Below, piece by piece: positions 50,706-60,857 of a DNA stretch of 64,000 nucleotides. Source of the DNA: an uncultured Clostridium sp. (GTDB lineage: Bacteria; Bacillota; Clostridia; TANB77; CAG-508); the NCBI GenBank assembly GCA_900553945.1, contig USFR01000002.1:124001-188000 (forward strand), written 5' to 3'. Position 1 is the first letter of the stretch. Each line of letters opens with the position of its first letter. The notes under the pieces were generated by a model. That model was not told the origin of the DNA and searched no databases. It saw only the letters and a list, made by a program, of their open reading frames with translations. A program made the translations under genes and the position numbers.

Positions 50706-52073
50706 ATGAGAAAATATTTTGGAACAGACGGAATCAGAAGAATAGCAAATACAGAGCTTTCTCCTAATTTAGTATTTAGAGTTGCAAAGGCCGGAGCTGC
50801 AGTTTTATCGAAACATACAGACCACATGCCAACAATTTTTATAGGAAGAGATACCAGAATATCTGGAACATTAATAGAAAGTGCTATGGTAGCAGGATTT
50901 TTAAGCTATGGCGCAAATGTAAAAACACTTGGAGTTATACCAACACCAGCAGTAGCATACTTAACAAAAAAATATAATGCAGATGCAAGCGTTGTAATAT
51001 CAGCATCTCACAATACATTTGAATTTAATGGCGTAAAATATTTCAGCAATAAAGGAATGAAAATCCCAGATAGCTTAGAAGAAGAAATAGAAGAAATAAT
51101 GGATTCAGATGAAAAATTATCAGCATTAACAGCTGTATCAGAAAAAATAGGAGTTTCTGAGAACAGAGAAGACATGATTGAAGATTATGTTGATTTTATA
51201 GTAGGTATATTCCATGAAAGTATTACAAAAAATAAGAATGATGATTTTAAAGTATTAATAGATACAGCAAACGGAGCCACATACAAAGTTGCAGACAAAA
51301 TTTATAAAAGATTAGGAATAAATCATGACATTATTAACAATGAGCCAAATGGAATAAACATAAATGATAATTGCGGATCAACACATTTGGGTATGTTAAA
51401 GAAAAAAGTAGTTGAAGGAAAATATAGCCTAGGAATTGCTTATGATGGTGATGGAGATAGATGCCTAGCTGTTGATGAAAACGGAAATGAAATAGATGGA
51501 GATATAATGCTAGCTATTGCATCTAATTACCTAAAATCAGAAGGCAAGCTAGCGAAAGATACACTAGTAGCAACAGTTATGAGCAACTTAGGATTAAATA
51601 AATTTTCTGAAAAAGCTGGAATAAACTTCAAACAAACAAAAGTTGGAGATAGATATGTTTTAGAGGAAATGTTAAAAAACGGATACAACTTAGGTGGAGA
51701 GCAATCAGGACATATTATTTACTTAGATTACAACCCAACAGGAGATGGTATATTAACATCATTAATGTTAGTAAAAATATTACTTGAAAGAAATCAAAAA
51801 CCTTCAGAAGCTAGCAAAATTGTTAAAATATATCCACAAGTATTAATTAATGCAAAAGTTAATAGCGATAAAAAATATGATTTTGATAAAGATGAAGAAA
51901 TCAAAGAAGCTATTGAAAAAGTTTCTGAAGAATTCTCTGGCAATGGTAGAGTATTAATAAGACCATCAGGAACAGAACCACTAGTTAGAGTTATGATTGA
52001 AGGAGAAGATCAAGAAGTTATAACTAAAAAAGCAAGAGAAATTGCAGATTTAATAGAGAAAAAATTAAAATAA
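50706..52073 (+). CDS. glmM: Phosphoglucosamine mutase
   Basis: 455 residues. MRKYFGTDGIRRIAN at the start, the phosphoserine loop SASHN with Ser101, the metal loop DGDGDRCLAVD, GGEQSGHI and the C-terminal phosphate site RPSGTEPLVRVM are all intact. It converts glucosamine-6-phosphate to glucosamine-1-phosphate for cell-wall synthesis. It has its own promoter. Confidence 0.97.
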   Translation: MRKYFGTDGIRRIANTELSPNLVFRVAKAGAAVLSKHTDHMPTIFIGRDTRISGTLIESAMVAGFLSYGANVKTLGVIPTPAVAYLTKKYNADASVVISASHNTFEFNGVKYFSNKGMKIPDSLEEEIEEIMDSDEKLSALTAVSEKIGVSENREDMIEDYVDFIVGIFHESITKNKNDDFKVLIDTANGATYKVADKIYKRLGINHDIINNEPNGININDNCGSTHLGMLKKKVVEGKYSLGIAYDGDGDRCLAVDENGNEIDGDIMLAIASNYLKSEGKLAKDTLVATVMSNLGLNKFSEKAGINFKQTKVGDRYVLEEMLKNGYNLGGEQSGHIIYLDYNPTGDGILTSLMLVKILLERNQKPSEASKIVKIYPQVLINAKVNSDKKYDFDKDEEIKEAIEKVSEEFSGNGRVLIRPSGTEPLVRVMIEGEDQEVITKKAREIADLIEKKLK

Positions 52074-52116
52074 ATTAGCTTTATTCTATGCATAATTTAT
52101 TTGAAAGGAATTAAAA

Positions 52117-53799
52117 ATGGCAAAAAGTTTATTAAAAGAAAAAGAAAAGGAATTATTAGGTGAAGAGTTATCTGAACTTACATTAATGCATGATTATCTT
52201 TTAAAAACTGGAAGAGAAAGAGAAACTTTTTCATCAATTAGAAGAATGTCTGATATAGAATTAGCAGATGGTAGTATAAAGATACCAAACATAATTGTAA
52301 TGCAAAACACAGAAGGTAAATCAGAGATTTTAAATGTAACTAATTATAGTTATGAACAAGAACAAATTCAAAAGTTGATGGATGAAACAGGACTAAATAG
52401 AAAAGATATTTTGTCTTTAATGCGTGATGGATTACGACTAGAACAAATTGAAGTGATGGCAAATAACTTACCTTATAAAGATATTGCTGATAGTGCTGCA
52501 ATACGTGAAATGATAAGAAAAGAAATAAATCCAGATCAATTAAAAGAAATGAGAAAAAAAGGCGTTGAAATAAAGGCATTAAAAGATGGAACTGTTCAAG
52601 TTAAAAACTTACAAGAACTTGCAGAAGTTGATGAAAGAGGCTTGACAAAACTTGATCCAGAACTAGAAGAAAAACTAAAGCCATTTGAACAAGTAGGTCT
52701 AATAAAATTATCAAAAGACTTAGTAGTAAAAGAAGTTGAATCTGATGATAAAGAAAAAGAAAATTCTTTAAAGGTTGTTTCATTGCAAGAAAAACAAGCT
52801 GAGAAAACTAAGGAAGAAATAGAAAAGCAAAAAGTTGCAAAAGATTTAGGAGTAGATTCAGACTATATTGTAAGCATGATAAAAATCGAAGATAAAGATG
52901 AAGGCTCAAAACTTTTAAACGATAAGGCAGATAAAAACGATACAAAATATATAATTAGAACACGAGATGGAGCTGTTTCTAGTAAGTTTATTACAGTAAG
53001 AGAAACTGAGGATGGAAAATTTGAACAATTACAAGGCTATGAAATAACCCCTGTTGCAAGAGAAGTAGCACATGTATTAAGAGATACGATGGGAAATAAA
53101 AACAATCCCGTTAAATTAAAACCAGGTGAAATAAGAGCAGGAAAGGGAAATTCAAATCAAACTAAGTACAATTATTTTCAAATCCGCAAACGTGGTGTAG
53201 ATGATACTAAAGAAGATAATTACTTACTTTTTATAGGTGAAATGGGAGAAACAGATTTAAACTTAATTGAAAGCAGAAACACCGGAAACAGCAAATTTGT
53301 TAATGTACAAACTTCAAAAGTTTATCCTGAAAGCATTTATATGGAAGGAAGAGCGGATACAGATAGACAACGAGAAGTTAAAGTAACTCAATTTAAAGAT
53401 GAAGTTGAGAAAAAACAAGATGTAATCGAGAGAAAAGAAGAACAAGAAACACCATACGAAGAAAACCAAATTAAATTCGAAGATATATCAAAAAGAAAAG
53501 AACTACTAGAAAGATTAAATACAGTTGAAGATAGAATTATTGAAATAGAAAGCAGAACAGGACATAATGAACAATGCGTTGAAAACTGTATAAAAATAGA
53601 TGATGAAGAAACAATAGATTCAAAAACAGAAGTAGACATGTCATATGAACTAGGTGATGAAAAAAGAGAATTACCAGATTTGTATGCTCAACGTTCAACT
53701 ATATTAGCACAGTTAAATATAGATGAAGCAAGGGCTACAACAAGAGAAATTGAAGATGAAGAATATGAATATGGAATGAAAAGACAAAGACCACGTTAA
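52117..53799 (+). CDS. Cytosolic protein of unknown function
   Basis: 560 residues, no signal or membrane segment, rich in Glu/Lys/Asp. I do not recognise a family. The N-terminal 180 residues look helical (EKELLGEELSELTLMHDYLLKTG; two small helix-turn-helix-like units near 92-140). Residues 200-240 are a Lys/Glu coil. Residues 255-420 appear beta-rich (YIIRTRDGAVSSKFITVRE; YNYFQIRKRGVDD; NYLLFIGEMGETDLN). The tail is coiled, with two Cys in EQCVENC. It follows glmM by 43 bases behind GAAAGGAA. Confidence 0.75.
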   Translation: MAKSLLKEKEKELLGEELSELTLMHDYLLKTGRERETFSSIRRMSDIELADGSIKIPNIIVMQNTEGKSEILNVTNYSYEQEQIQKLMDETGLNRKDILSLMRDGLRLEQIEVMANNLPYKDIADSAAIREMIRKEINPDQLKEMRKKGVEIKALKDGTVQVKNLQELAEVDERGLTKLDPELEEKLKPFEQVGLIKLSKDLVVKEVESDDKEKENSLKVVSLQEKQAEKTKEEIEKQKVAKDLGVDSDYIVSMIKIEDKDEGSKLLNDKADKNDTKYIIRTRDGAVSSKFITVRETEDGKFEQLQGYEITPVAREVAHVLRDTMGNKNNPVKLKPGEIRAGKGNSNQTKYNYFQIRKRGVDDTKEDNYLLFIGEMGETDLNLIESRNTGNSKFVNVQTSKVYPESIYMEGRADTDRQREVKVTQFKDEVEKKQDVIERKEEQETPYEENQIKFEDISKRKELLERLNTVEDRIIEIESRTGHNEQCVENCIKIDDEETIDSKTEVDMSYELGDEKRELPDLYAQRSTILAQLNIDEARATTREIEDEEYEYGMKRQRPR

Positions 53800-53833
53800 A
53801 ATATAAATTATAGACAGAGGAGACTGATTAAAT

Positions 53834-55435
53834 ATGAGTAAAAATGTATTAATAGGAAATGCTTGGCCATATGCCAATAGTTCATTACACTTAGGACATA
53901 TAGCTGGATTAATGTCAGGCGATTTACTTGCAAGATATCACAGACTAAAAGGTGATAAAGTTATGTTTGTTTCTGGTTCAGATTGCCATGGTACTCCAAT
54001 AACTGAAAGAGCAAGAAAAGAAGGAAAAGACCCAAAAGAAATAGCAGATAGCTATGATAAAGAATTCAGAGAAGTTTTTAATAAAATGAATTTTTCATAT
54101 GACCTGTTTTCAAGCACAGATACAGATTATCACAAAGAACATGTACAAAAATTATTTAGAAAACTTTATGATAATGGATATATTTATGAAAAAATAGAGC
54201 CACAATGCTATTGCCCAAAATGCGAAAAATTCTTAGCAGATAGAGAAGTTATATTAACTTGTCCTGAATGTGGAGAAGAAACAAAAGGAGATCAATGTGA
54301 CAAATGCTTGCATGTTCCAACTTCTGAAGAATTAATAGGCGGAAATTGTATAGTTTGTGGAAGTGAAACTATTGAAAAGAACAACAAAATATTATATTTA
54401 GGATTACCTAAATTCCAAGAAGAAATAGAAAAACACACAGCAGAAGTTAAAGAGGGGTGGAGAGTTAATGCAAGAAACGAAACCGAGAAATACTTAAAAC
54501 AAGGATTAAAAGAAAGAGCAGTAACAAGAGATATTACTTGGGGTGTCGAAATACCAATCGAAGGATATGAAGATAAAAGAATGTATGTATGGATAGATGC
54601 TGTTTTAGGATATTTAACAGATACTATGAGAGTATGTGAAGAAAGAGGATGGGACTGGGAAGATTTCTGGAAAGAAGGAAGAAATAATAAAATTTATATG
54701 TGCCACGGAAAAGACAACATAGTATTCCACAGCATAATTTTAAATGCATTACTTCTTGGTCAAGAAGACAATTACCATCTAGTTGACACAATAGTATCAA
54801 CAGAGTATTTAAATTATAATGATCAAAAATTTTCAAAGAGCAAAAAGATTGGAATAACAGCATTAGAAGCATTAGAAACTTATCCAGTAGATTCTTTAAG
54901 ATATCACTTAATAAGTAATGGACCAGAAAAGAAAGATACAAACTTTACTCCAGAAGATTTTGTTGCAACACACAACGGAGAATTATTAAATAAGTTTGGA
55001 AACTTAGTAAATAGAACATTGAAATTCAAAGGAATTGAGAAAATTGAAACTGCTACAGTAGATCCAGAAATAAAAGAAGAGATTGAGAAAATCTATTCAG
55101 AAGTTAGTGATCTAATTGAGAGATTAGAATTTAGAGAAGCAACAGAAAGAATAATGAATTTAGTTGAAAAAGCTAATAAATATTATGACAATCAAGAGCC
55201 TTGGAAGCAAGTAAAGGAAGATGAGCAAGCTTTTAAAAATACGATATTTACATGTGCAAACATAATTGCAAATTTAAGCAATTTATTCGAACCAATTATG
55301 CCTGCAACAGCAGGAAAAATAAGAGAGTATCTTGAATTGCCAGAACCAAGTTGGAAACCTATCTATATAGAAAAAGAAATAGATTTAACAAGCAAAAATA
55401 TTGAACCTCTATTTGAAAGATTAAAAATTGATTAA
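53834..55435 (+). CDS. metG: Methionyl-tRNA synthetase
   Basis: 533 residues. NAWPYANSSLHLGHIAG (HxGH), a large connective insertion with two zinc knuckles (CYCPKCEKFL, LTCPECGEETKGDQCDKC and a further CIVCG), and the KMSKS-type loop KFSKSKKIGI near 336. There is no C-terminal tRNA-binding (Trbp111) domain, so it is the short form. The ribosome site is AGGAG. It leads a tight run with tmk and nadD. Confidence 0.95.
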   Translation: MSKNVLIGNAWPYANSSLHLGHIAGLMSGDLLARYHRLKGDKVMFVSGSDCHGTPITERARKEGKDPKEIADSYDKEFREVFNKMNFSYDLFSSTDTDYHKEHVQKLFRKLYDNGYIYEKIEPQCYCPKCEKFLADREVILTCPECGEETKGDQCDKCLHVPTSEELIGGNCIVCGSETIEKNNKILYLGLPKFQEEIEKHTAEVKEGWRVNARNETEKYLKQGLKERAVTRDITWGVEIPIEGYEDKRMYVWIDAVLGYLTDTMRVCEERGWDWEDFWKEGRNNKIYMCHGKDNIVFHSIILNALLLGQEDNYHLVDTIVSTEYLNYNDQKFSKSKKIGITALEALETYPVDSLRYHLISNGPEKKDTNFTPEDFVATHNGELLNKFGNLVNRTLKFKGIEKIETATVDPEIKEEIEKIYSEVSDLIERLEFREATERIMNLVEKANKYYDNQEPWKQVKEDEQAFKNTIFTCANIIANLSNLFEPIMPATAGKIREYLELPEPSWKPIYIEKEIDLTSKNIEPLFERLKID

Positions 55436-55448
55436 TAAGGAGTAAAAA

Positions 55449-56132
55449 ATGGGAAAACTATTTGTTATTGATGGAACTGATGGAAGTGGAAAACAAACAC
55501 AATTTTTAAAACTAAAAAATAAATTTGATGAAATGGGAATAAACTATAAAACAGCCTCATTTCCAAATTATGAAAGTCCTTCATCATCATTGGTAAAAAT
55601 GTATTTATCAGGAGACTTTGGAAAGCACCCAAGCGATGTAAGCGCATATGTCGCTTCTACATTTTATGCAGTAGATAGATATGCAACATACAAAACAGAA
55701 CTTGAGAAATATTATGAGACTGGAGGAATACTTTTAGTTGATAGATATACAACATCAAATATGATACATCAAGCTGGAAAAATTCAAAATAAAACAGAAA
55801 GAAAAAAATTCATAGAATGGTTATTTGACTTAGAATTTAATATGTACAAAATTCCAAAGCCAGACAAAGTATTTTTCCTTAATATGCCACCAAAAAATAG
55901 CTTGAAATTAATGGAAAACAGAGAAAACAAATTTAGCCATACAATGGAAAAAGATATCCATGAAAAAGATGCAGAATACTTAGCTGAAAGTTACAAGGCG
56001 GCATGTGAACTTGCAAAAGAATATGATTGGGAAGAAATAAATTGTGTAAAAGACAATCAAATTAGAACTATTGAGGATATACATGAAGAAATTTTTGAAA
56101 TAGTAAAAAAAGAAATAGAAACACATGAATAA
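55449..56132 (+). CDS. tmk: Thymidylate kinase
   Basis: 227 residues. P-loop GTDGSGKQT (9-17), the substrate motif SFPNYESPSSSLVKMYLSG and LLVDRYTTSNMIHQ (the DRY/H motif). It phosphorylates dTMP to dTDP. It is 13 bases after metG. The GTDGSGKQTQ loop (Lys-Gln-Thr) is a variant seen in clostridial long-form enzymes. Confidence 0.92.
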   Translation: MGKLFVIDGTDGSGKQTQFLKLKNKFDEMGINYKTASFPNYESPSSSLVKMYLSGDFGKHPSDVSAYVASTFYAVDRYATYKTELEKYYETGGILLVDRYTTSNMIHQAGKIQNKTERKKFIEWLFDLEFNMYKIPKPDKVFFLNMPPKNSLKLMENRENKFSHTMEKDIHEKDAEYLAESYKAACELAKEYDWEEINCVKDNQIRTIEDIHEEIFEIVKKEIETHE

Positions 56133-56158
56133 TAGCAACATAGGAAGGAATGAAAAAA

Positions 56159-56722
56159 ATGAAAATAGGCTTTTTCGGTGGGGCTTTCAACCCACCGACA
56201 ATAGCACATATTAACTTAGTAAAAAAGGCATTAAAAGAATATTCTTTTGATGCAATTTATTTTGTGCCGGTAAATAATTTTTACAAAAAACAAGGACTAA
56301 TAGATATATATCAAAGAATTGATATGCTAAATTTAGAATGCAAAGACAATTCAAAAATGTTTGTTTCAGACATTGAACAAGAGATGAATAGAAGTTTTAA
56401 AGCAAACGAAATATTTGAAATAATTAAAGAAAAATATAGTAATGATGACATATATTTTTTGATGGGAGAAGATAATTACGAAAAAATGAGCTCATGGGAA
56501 AACTATGAGAAGCTAAAAGAATATAAATATTTAATATTTCAAAGAAAAGAAACTAAAATCTTAGAAATAAATAATCCTAATATTATATATATGGAAAATA
56601 AGGAGAACTTAAAAATAAGTTCAAGCATAATAAGAAACATGATAAGAAAAAATCAAGACATTGAAAAATATGTTTCAAAGGATGTAAAAGAATACATAAT
56701 AGAAAATAATTTATATAATTAA
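56159..56722 (+). CDS. nadD: Nicotinate-nucleotide adenylyltransferase
   Basis: 187 residues. IGFFGGAFNPPTIAHI is the ATP site, a T-x-x-H variant of the HxGH motif; YFVPVNNFYKK and LMGEDNYEKMSSWENYE match NadD; the C-terminal ISSSIIRNMI is the second ATP motif. The ATG at 56159 is preferred because the ribosome site GGAAGG lies too close to the ATG at 56150. It functions in NAD synthesis. Confidence 0.85.
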   Translation: MKIGFFGGAFNPPTIAHINLVKKALKEYSFDAIYFVPVNNFYKKQGLIDIYQRIDMLNLECKDNSKMFVSDIEQEMNRSFKANEIFEIIKEKYSNDDIYFLMGEDNYEKMSSWENYEKLKEYKYLIFQRKETKILEINNPNIIYMENKENLKISSSIIRNMIRKNQDIEKYVSKDVKEYIIENNLYN

Positions 56723-56737
56723 TATAAAGGAAAAGAA

Positions 56738-57580
56738 ATGAAAGAGAATATTACAAAGTTTATTAAAGGAATGATTATAGGAGTAGCAGCACTTACTGCA
56801 GGCGCTGGAACATTTGCAATTGTACTAGGTATTTATGACAGATGTATGGAGATTATAGCAAATCCATTCAAAAATTTTAAAGAGAACTTAAAATACATTT
56901 GGCCAATACTACTTGGAATATTACTTAGTGCCGCATGCTGTGCAAAGTTAGTTACCTATTTACTTAATGAATACAATGCTTTTACAAGATGTGCTTTTTT
57001 AGGAATCATCATTGGAGGAATACCTACATTATTTAAAGTAGCAAATAAAAAAGGATTTAAGAAATCTTATTTAATAAGTACATTAATAGCATTAATAATA
57101 ACTATTATTTGTACACAGATTGCAAATAATACTAAGGCAGGAGAAACTGTTACATATGTTAGCCCTATTGAGTTAATAATATATGGAGCAATATATGCAT
57201 GGGGAGCTGTAATGCCTGGAATGACTACAATACACATTCTTATATATATGGGTGTTTTGGCACCAATCCTTCAAGGATTTACATCATTTAATATGGCAGT
57301 AATAATTCCATTTGTAATAGGATATATAACTTTAGCTTTAACAACAGCAGGAATGATTACATATCTATTTAAAAAATTTTATGGAATTACATATTATGCA
57401 ATAATTGGATTTTCATTAACATCATTAGTTATGTTTATCCCAGAATTTACGAGCCTATTACAAGGGGTAATAGGAGTAATTATAGCAATAGTATTTTTTA
57501 TAGCTATGCTAGGAATAACTAAGCTAGATAAAAAGGTTGAAGAAACAAAAGAAGATGGAGAGATGATAGATGAGAGGTAA
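56738..57580 (+). CDS. DUF368 protein, polyprenyl-phosphate transporter (PopT-like)
   Basis: 280 residues, about eight membrane helices. The N-terminal FIKGMIIGVAALTAGAGTFAIVLGIYDR is the DUF368 signature (here Ala-Gly-Ala-Gly replaces the usual Pro-Gly-x-Ser-Gly), and the second half repeats it as WGAVMPGMTTIHILIYMGVL. DUF368 proteins recycle undecaprenyl phosphate across the membrane for wall and glycan synthesis. The changed first PG motif is worth noting. It overlaps the next gene by 11 bases. Confidence 0.85.
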   Translation: MKENITKFIKGMIIGVAALTAGAGTFAIVLGIYDRCMEIIANPFKNFKENLKYIWPILLGILLSAACCAKLVTYLLNEYNAFTRCAFLGIIIGGIPTLFKVANKKGFKKSYLISTLIALIITIICTQIANNTKAGETVTYVSPIELIIYGAIYAWGAVMPGMTTIHILIYMGVLAPILQGFTSFNMAVIIPFVIGYITLALTTAGMITYLFKKFYGITYYAIIGFSLTSLVMFIPEFTSLLQGVIGVIIAIVFFIAMLGITKLDKKVEETKEDGEMIDER

Positions 57581-59204
57581 AATTGTTAATAGTGTTGTAG
57601 CTGGAATGAACCTATTTTTTGGACTTTTAGTTTTACTTTTTAATTTTTATTTGCCAAGCATATCACGAGCAAGCGCAGAAGAACTAAAAGTTATAACCGA
57701 AATTAATAGATACATATTAGCATTAACAATAGTAGTTGCAATTATAAATTTAATAACATTAATTTGTAATAGAAAAGATAAAATATTGCTATTTGCATAC
57801 ATACTTGCGATATTTTCATCATGTTTCTATTTTGTATATGTTCCATACATAGGAGTTTTGTATATTTTATCAGCTTTAATGGTAATTATTCAGATGTTCC
57901 GAGAAAATATGATGTACATGAACAATACATTTTACATTGTAATAATAGCAATTGCTATTATTGCAATTGGATTACTTGGCTTAAATATATTAACCTATAA
58001 AGACAAAGTAAAGAAAATAGTAAAAGAAGAAAGCAAAGGCTATCTAGAATATAATACAGAATACTTCAAAAATATAAGTATTTTGGGTGAAGACAACGAA
58101 TTTTATCTTAATGTTGAAAGAGACGGAAAATGGGGATATATTAATAAAAATGGCGAAACAAAAATTGAATTCAAATATGATTACGCTTCACCCTTTGTAA
58201 CCATAACGATGTATGACAAAGATTTTGATATAGCTTTAGTATGTCAAGACGATACAGCGTCAATTATTTTGAAAAATCAAAGAACGGTAATGTCTTTTAG
58301 AAATGATATAGCACTTGATAATTATCAAAAGCAAATAGAAAAATTGCAAGAATTATATACAGACACATTCAATCAGTCAGGAAAAATAATAGAAAAATTT
58401 TCTACAATACCAACCAGCAATATGAACACAATAAAAGCATATGACAAATATCCATACAGATACCCATTTAACGATGAATATGATATTTATATAACCGTTT
58501 CACAAACAGGTACAAAAAACAGATATGAGTTTATGAAAAAGGATAATTCAAACATTAAAGTAAGTATAGATTGTGATAATTTAAAATTTGATGGAAGCAA
58601 TTTGTATGTATATAGTAATGGATACTTACCATTTTATAAAACATCTGAAAATAAACAAGGATGGTATACAAAAGAAACTAAAAGAGTTGAACTAGAAGGA
58701 AATATTCAGATATTAGAATTTTTTGATCAATATATATTAATAAAAGATTATGATAAAGAGATAATTTACTTTGCAAATGAGAACGGTGAAAGAGTATCAG
58801 ACGAATATAAAGATATTTTTGTCCTTGATGATGCTTATATAGTAAAAAACATGGATAATAAATATATTATAATAAATAAAGAATTTCAAAAAATGTTAAA
58901 CATAGAATATGACTACATTAATCCAATGTTATTAAATCAGGAAATATTGATATGCGCTAATTTACCGGCTAAAGTAAACTTCAATTCATCAGGATTTCCA
59001 AGCAATATCCAGTATGATTTAGTCGATTTATCAGGAAATAAAATATCATTAAAAAATGCTAATGGGTCAGTAATAGATACTCCAGCATACTCACAAGTTT
59101 ATTATATAGACAACAAAAAGAATGTATCAAGTTACGATACATATATAAGCAATCTAACGAACATTGAATATGAATTTATAGGAGAAGAATTTTATAAAAA
59201 ATAG
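57570..59204 (+). CDS. Polytopic membrane protein with WG-like repeats
   Basis: 544 residues. Four or five N-terminal helices (about 7-27, 48-65, 73-110, 118-140) precede an extracellular domain of beta repeats, including GKWGYINKNGETKIEFKYDYAS (about 186-207), a clear WG unit, and degenerate ones later (YIIINKEFQKMLNIEYDYI). Function unknown. It starts inside the end of the DUF368 gene, so the two are translationally coupled, and it might bind envelope material handled by the lipid carrier. Confidence 0.7.
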   Translation: MRGKIVNSVVAGMNLFFGLLVLLFNFYLPSISRASAEELKVITEINRYILALTIVVAIINLITLICNRKDKILLFAYILAIFSSCFYFVYVPYIGVLYILSALMVIIQMFRENMMYMNNTFYIVIIAIAIIAIGLLGLNILTYKDKVKKIVKEESKGYLEYNTEYFKNISILGEDNEFYLNVERDGKWGYINKNGETKIEFKYDYASPFVTITMYDKDFDIALVCQDDTASIILKNQRTVMSFRNDIALDNYQKQIEKLQELYTDTFNQSGKIIEKFSTIPTSNMNTIKAYDKYPYRYPFNDEYDIYITVSQTGTKNRYEFMKKDNSNIKVSIDCDNLKFDGSNLYVYSNGYLPFYKTSENKQGWYTKETKRVELEGNIQILEFFDQYILIKDYDKEIIYFANENGERVSDEYKDIFVLDDAYIVKNMDNKYIIINKEFQKMLNIEYDYINPMLLNQEILICANLPAKVNFNSSGFPSNIQYDLVDLSGNKISLKNANGSVIDTPAYSQVYYIDNKKNVSSYDTYISNLTNIEYEFIGEEFYKK

Positions 59205-59215
59205 GAGGCATACTT

Positions 59216-60184
59216 TTGAAAAAAGCCAGTATATCATTAATTATATTAATAATTATAGTAATTGGAGCAATTTGTATTTTTAATAAAACAAATAAACCAG
59301 AAAAGCAGGAAGGAAAAATAGACATAGTAGCAAGTATATATCCAGTATATGATTTTACCAAACAGATTGCTGGAGATAAGGCAAATGTTACAATGCTACT
59401 TCCAGCTGGAGTAGAAATACATGATTATGAACCAACCCCTCAAGATATTATTGAAATCAAGAGTTCGGATTTGTTTTTATATTTAGGAAAGCAATTAGAA
59501 CCTTGGGGAGAAACAATCACATCTGGTATAGATAATCAAGATAATATAAAGAATATTTCTCAGGGAATACAATTACTAGAAAATGAGGAATTTGAAAAAG
59601 AATATATGCCAGAAACAGATGAAGATCATGATGAACATGAAAAATACGATACACATATATGGTTAGACCCTTCAAAATCAATTGAACTTGTTAAGAATAT
59701 TGAGAAAGAACTAGTTCAAAAAGATCCCAAAAATAAAGAATATTATGAAAAAAATGCAGAAGAGTATATAAGTAAATTAAAAAAATTAGATAATGATTTT
59801 AAAGAAGTAGTAAAAAATGCAAAAAAAGATGAAATAGCTTTTGGAGGTCCATTCTCATACGCATACTTTATAAAAAGATACAACATAAAATTTGTAACAG
59901 CATATGATTCTTGCGGAGAAAATGGAGAACCAAGTGTAGAAAAAATATTTAAAGTAGTACAAGAAATAAAAAAAGAAAATTTACCTGTAGTATTTTTTAA
60001 AGAACTATCATCAGGAAATATTGTAAAAACAATAGCTGAGGAAACAGGAGCCGAGAGTCTAGAATTCAATAGTGTACATACTGTAACACAAAAGCAATTA
60101 GATGATGGCGAAACATATTTATCTATAATGTATAAAAACTTGGAAAACTTAAAACAAGCAATGCAAAGTGAGGTAGATCAATGA
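59216..60184 (+). CDS. znuA: Zinc ABC transporter substrate-binding protein
   Basis: 322 residues. A signal-anchor (about 4-22; no clear lipobox Cys) precedes the cluster A-I fold: VASIYPVYDFTKQIAGDKANVTMLLPAGVEIHDYEPTPQDI with the first His ligand, a short His/Asp/Glu-rich loop (DEDHDEHEKYDTHIWLDP) with the second, and AFGGPFSYAYFIKRY. Start TTG 59216 behind TAGGAGG. It captures Zn2+ (or Mn2+) outside the membrane. Confidence 0.9.
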   Translation: MKKASISLIILIIIVIGAICIFNKTNKPEKQEGKIDIVASIYPVYDFTKQIAGDKANVTMLLPAGVEIHDYEPTPQDIIEIKSSDLFLYLGKQLEPWGETITSGIDNQDNIKNISQGIQLLENEEFEKEYMPETDEDHDEHEKYDTHIWLDPSKSIELVKNIEKELVQKDPKNKEYYEKNAEEYISKLKKLDNDFKEVVKNAKKDEIAFGGPFSYAYFIKRYNIKFVTAYDSCGENGEPSVEKIFKVVQEIKKENLPVVFFKELSSGNIVKTIAEETGAESLEFNSVHTVTQKQLDDGETYLSIMYKNLENLKQAMQSEVDQ

Positions 60185-60855
60185 ATATTATCGAAGTAAA
60201 AAAATTATCTGTAAAATACAACGAACATATTGCATTAAAAAATATTAATTTAAATGTTAAAGAAAAAGAATATATTTGTCTTGTTGGCAAAAACGGTTCA
60301 GGAAAAAGCACATTATTAAAAACAATAACAGGAATCATAAAAAAAGATTCTGGAAAAGTTGATTTTAAAATGGATAGATCAGAAGTATCATATTTGGCTC
60401 AAAATAATATGACAGATATTAATTTTCCAGCAACATCAAAAGAAATTATAATGACTGGTTTACAAAAGCATGGAATAATGCCTTTTTACACAAAAAAAGA
60501 CGAAGAAAAACTAAAACAAATTGTAAAAGAATTGAAAATTGAGAACCTATTAAATAAAAAAATAGGAGACTTGTCAGGAGGCCAAAGGCAAAGAGTTTTA
60601 CTAGCTAGAACTCTTATAGGCGAGCCAAAATTATTGCTATTAGATGAACCATGTAGTGGACTTGATAAAGTTACGATTAAGAATTTTTATAAAATATTAG
60701 ATGATTTATATGAAAAGGGAAATATAACAATTGTAATGGCAACACATGATTTGAACGAAATTCATAATCCCAACATACGTGTAGTTGCACTTGATCAAGA
60801 AGTAATATTTGATGGAAATATTGAAGAATACATAAAATCAGAAAAGGAAAAATAG
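60181..60855 (+). CDS. znuC: Zinc ABC transporter ATPase
   Basis: 224 residues. Walker A VGKNGSGKST, signature LSGGQRQRVLLARTL, Walker B LLLLDEPCSGLD and the H-loop ATHD are intact. It overlaps znuA by 4 bases (ATGA). The permease gene does not follow directly: an aminopropyltransferase-like gene and two small genes come first. Confidence 0.9.
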   Translation: MNIIEVKKLSVKYNEHIALKNINLNVKEKEYICLVGKNGSGKSTLLKTITGIIKKDSGKVDFKMDRSEVSYLAQNNMTDINFPATSKEIIMTGLQKHGIMPFYTKKDEEKLKQIVKELKIENLLNKKIGDLSGGQRQRVLLARTLIGEPKLLLLDEPCSGLDKVTIKNFYKILDDLYEKGNITIVMATHDLNEIHNPNIRVVALDQEVIFDGNIEEYIKSEKEK

Positions 60856-60857
60856 AA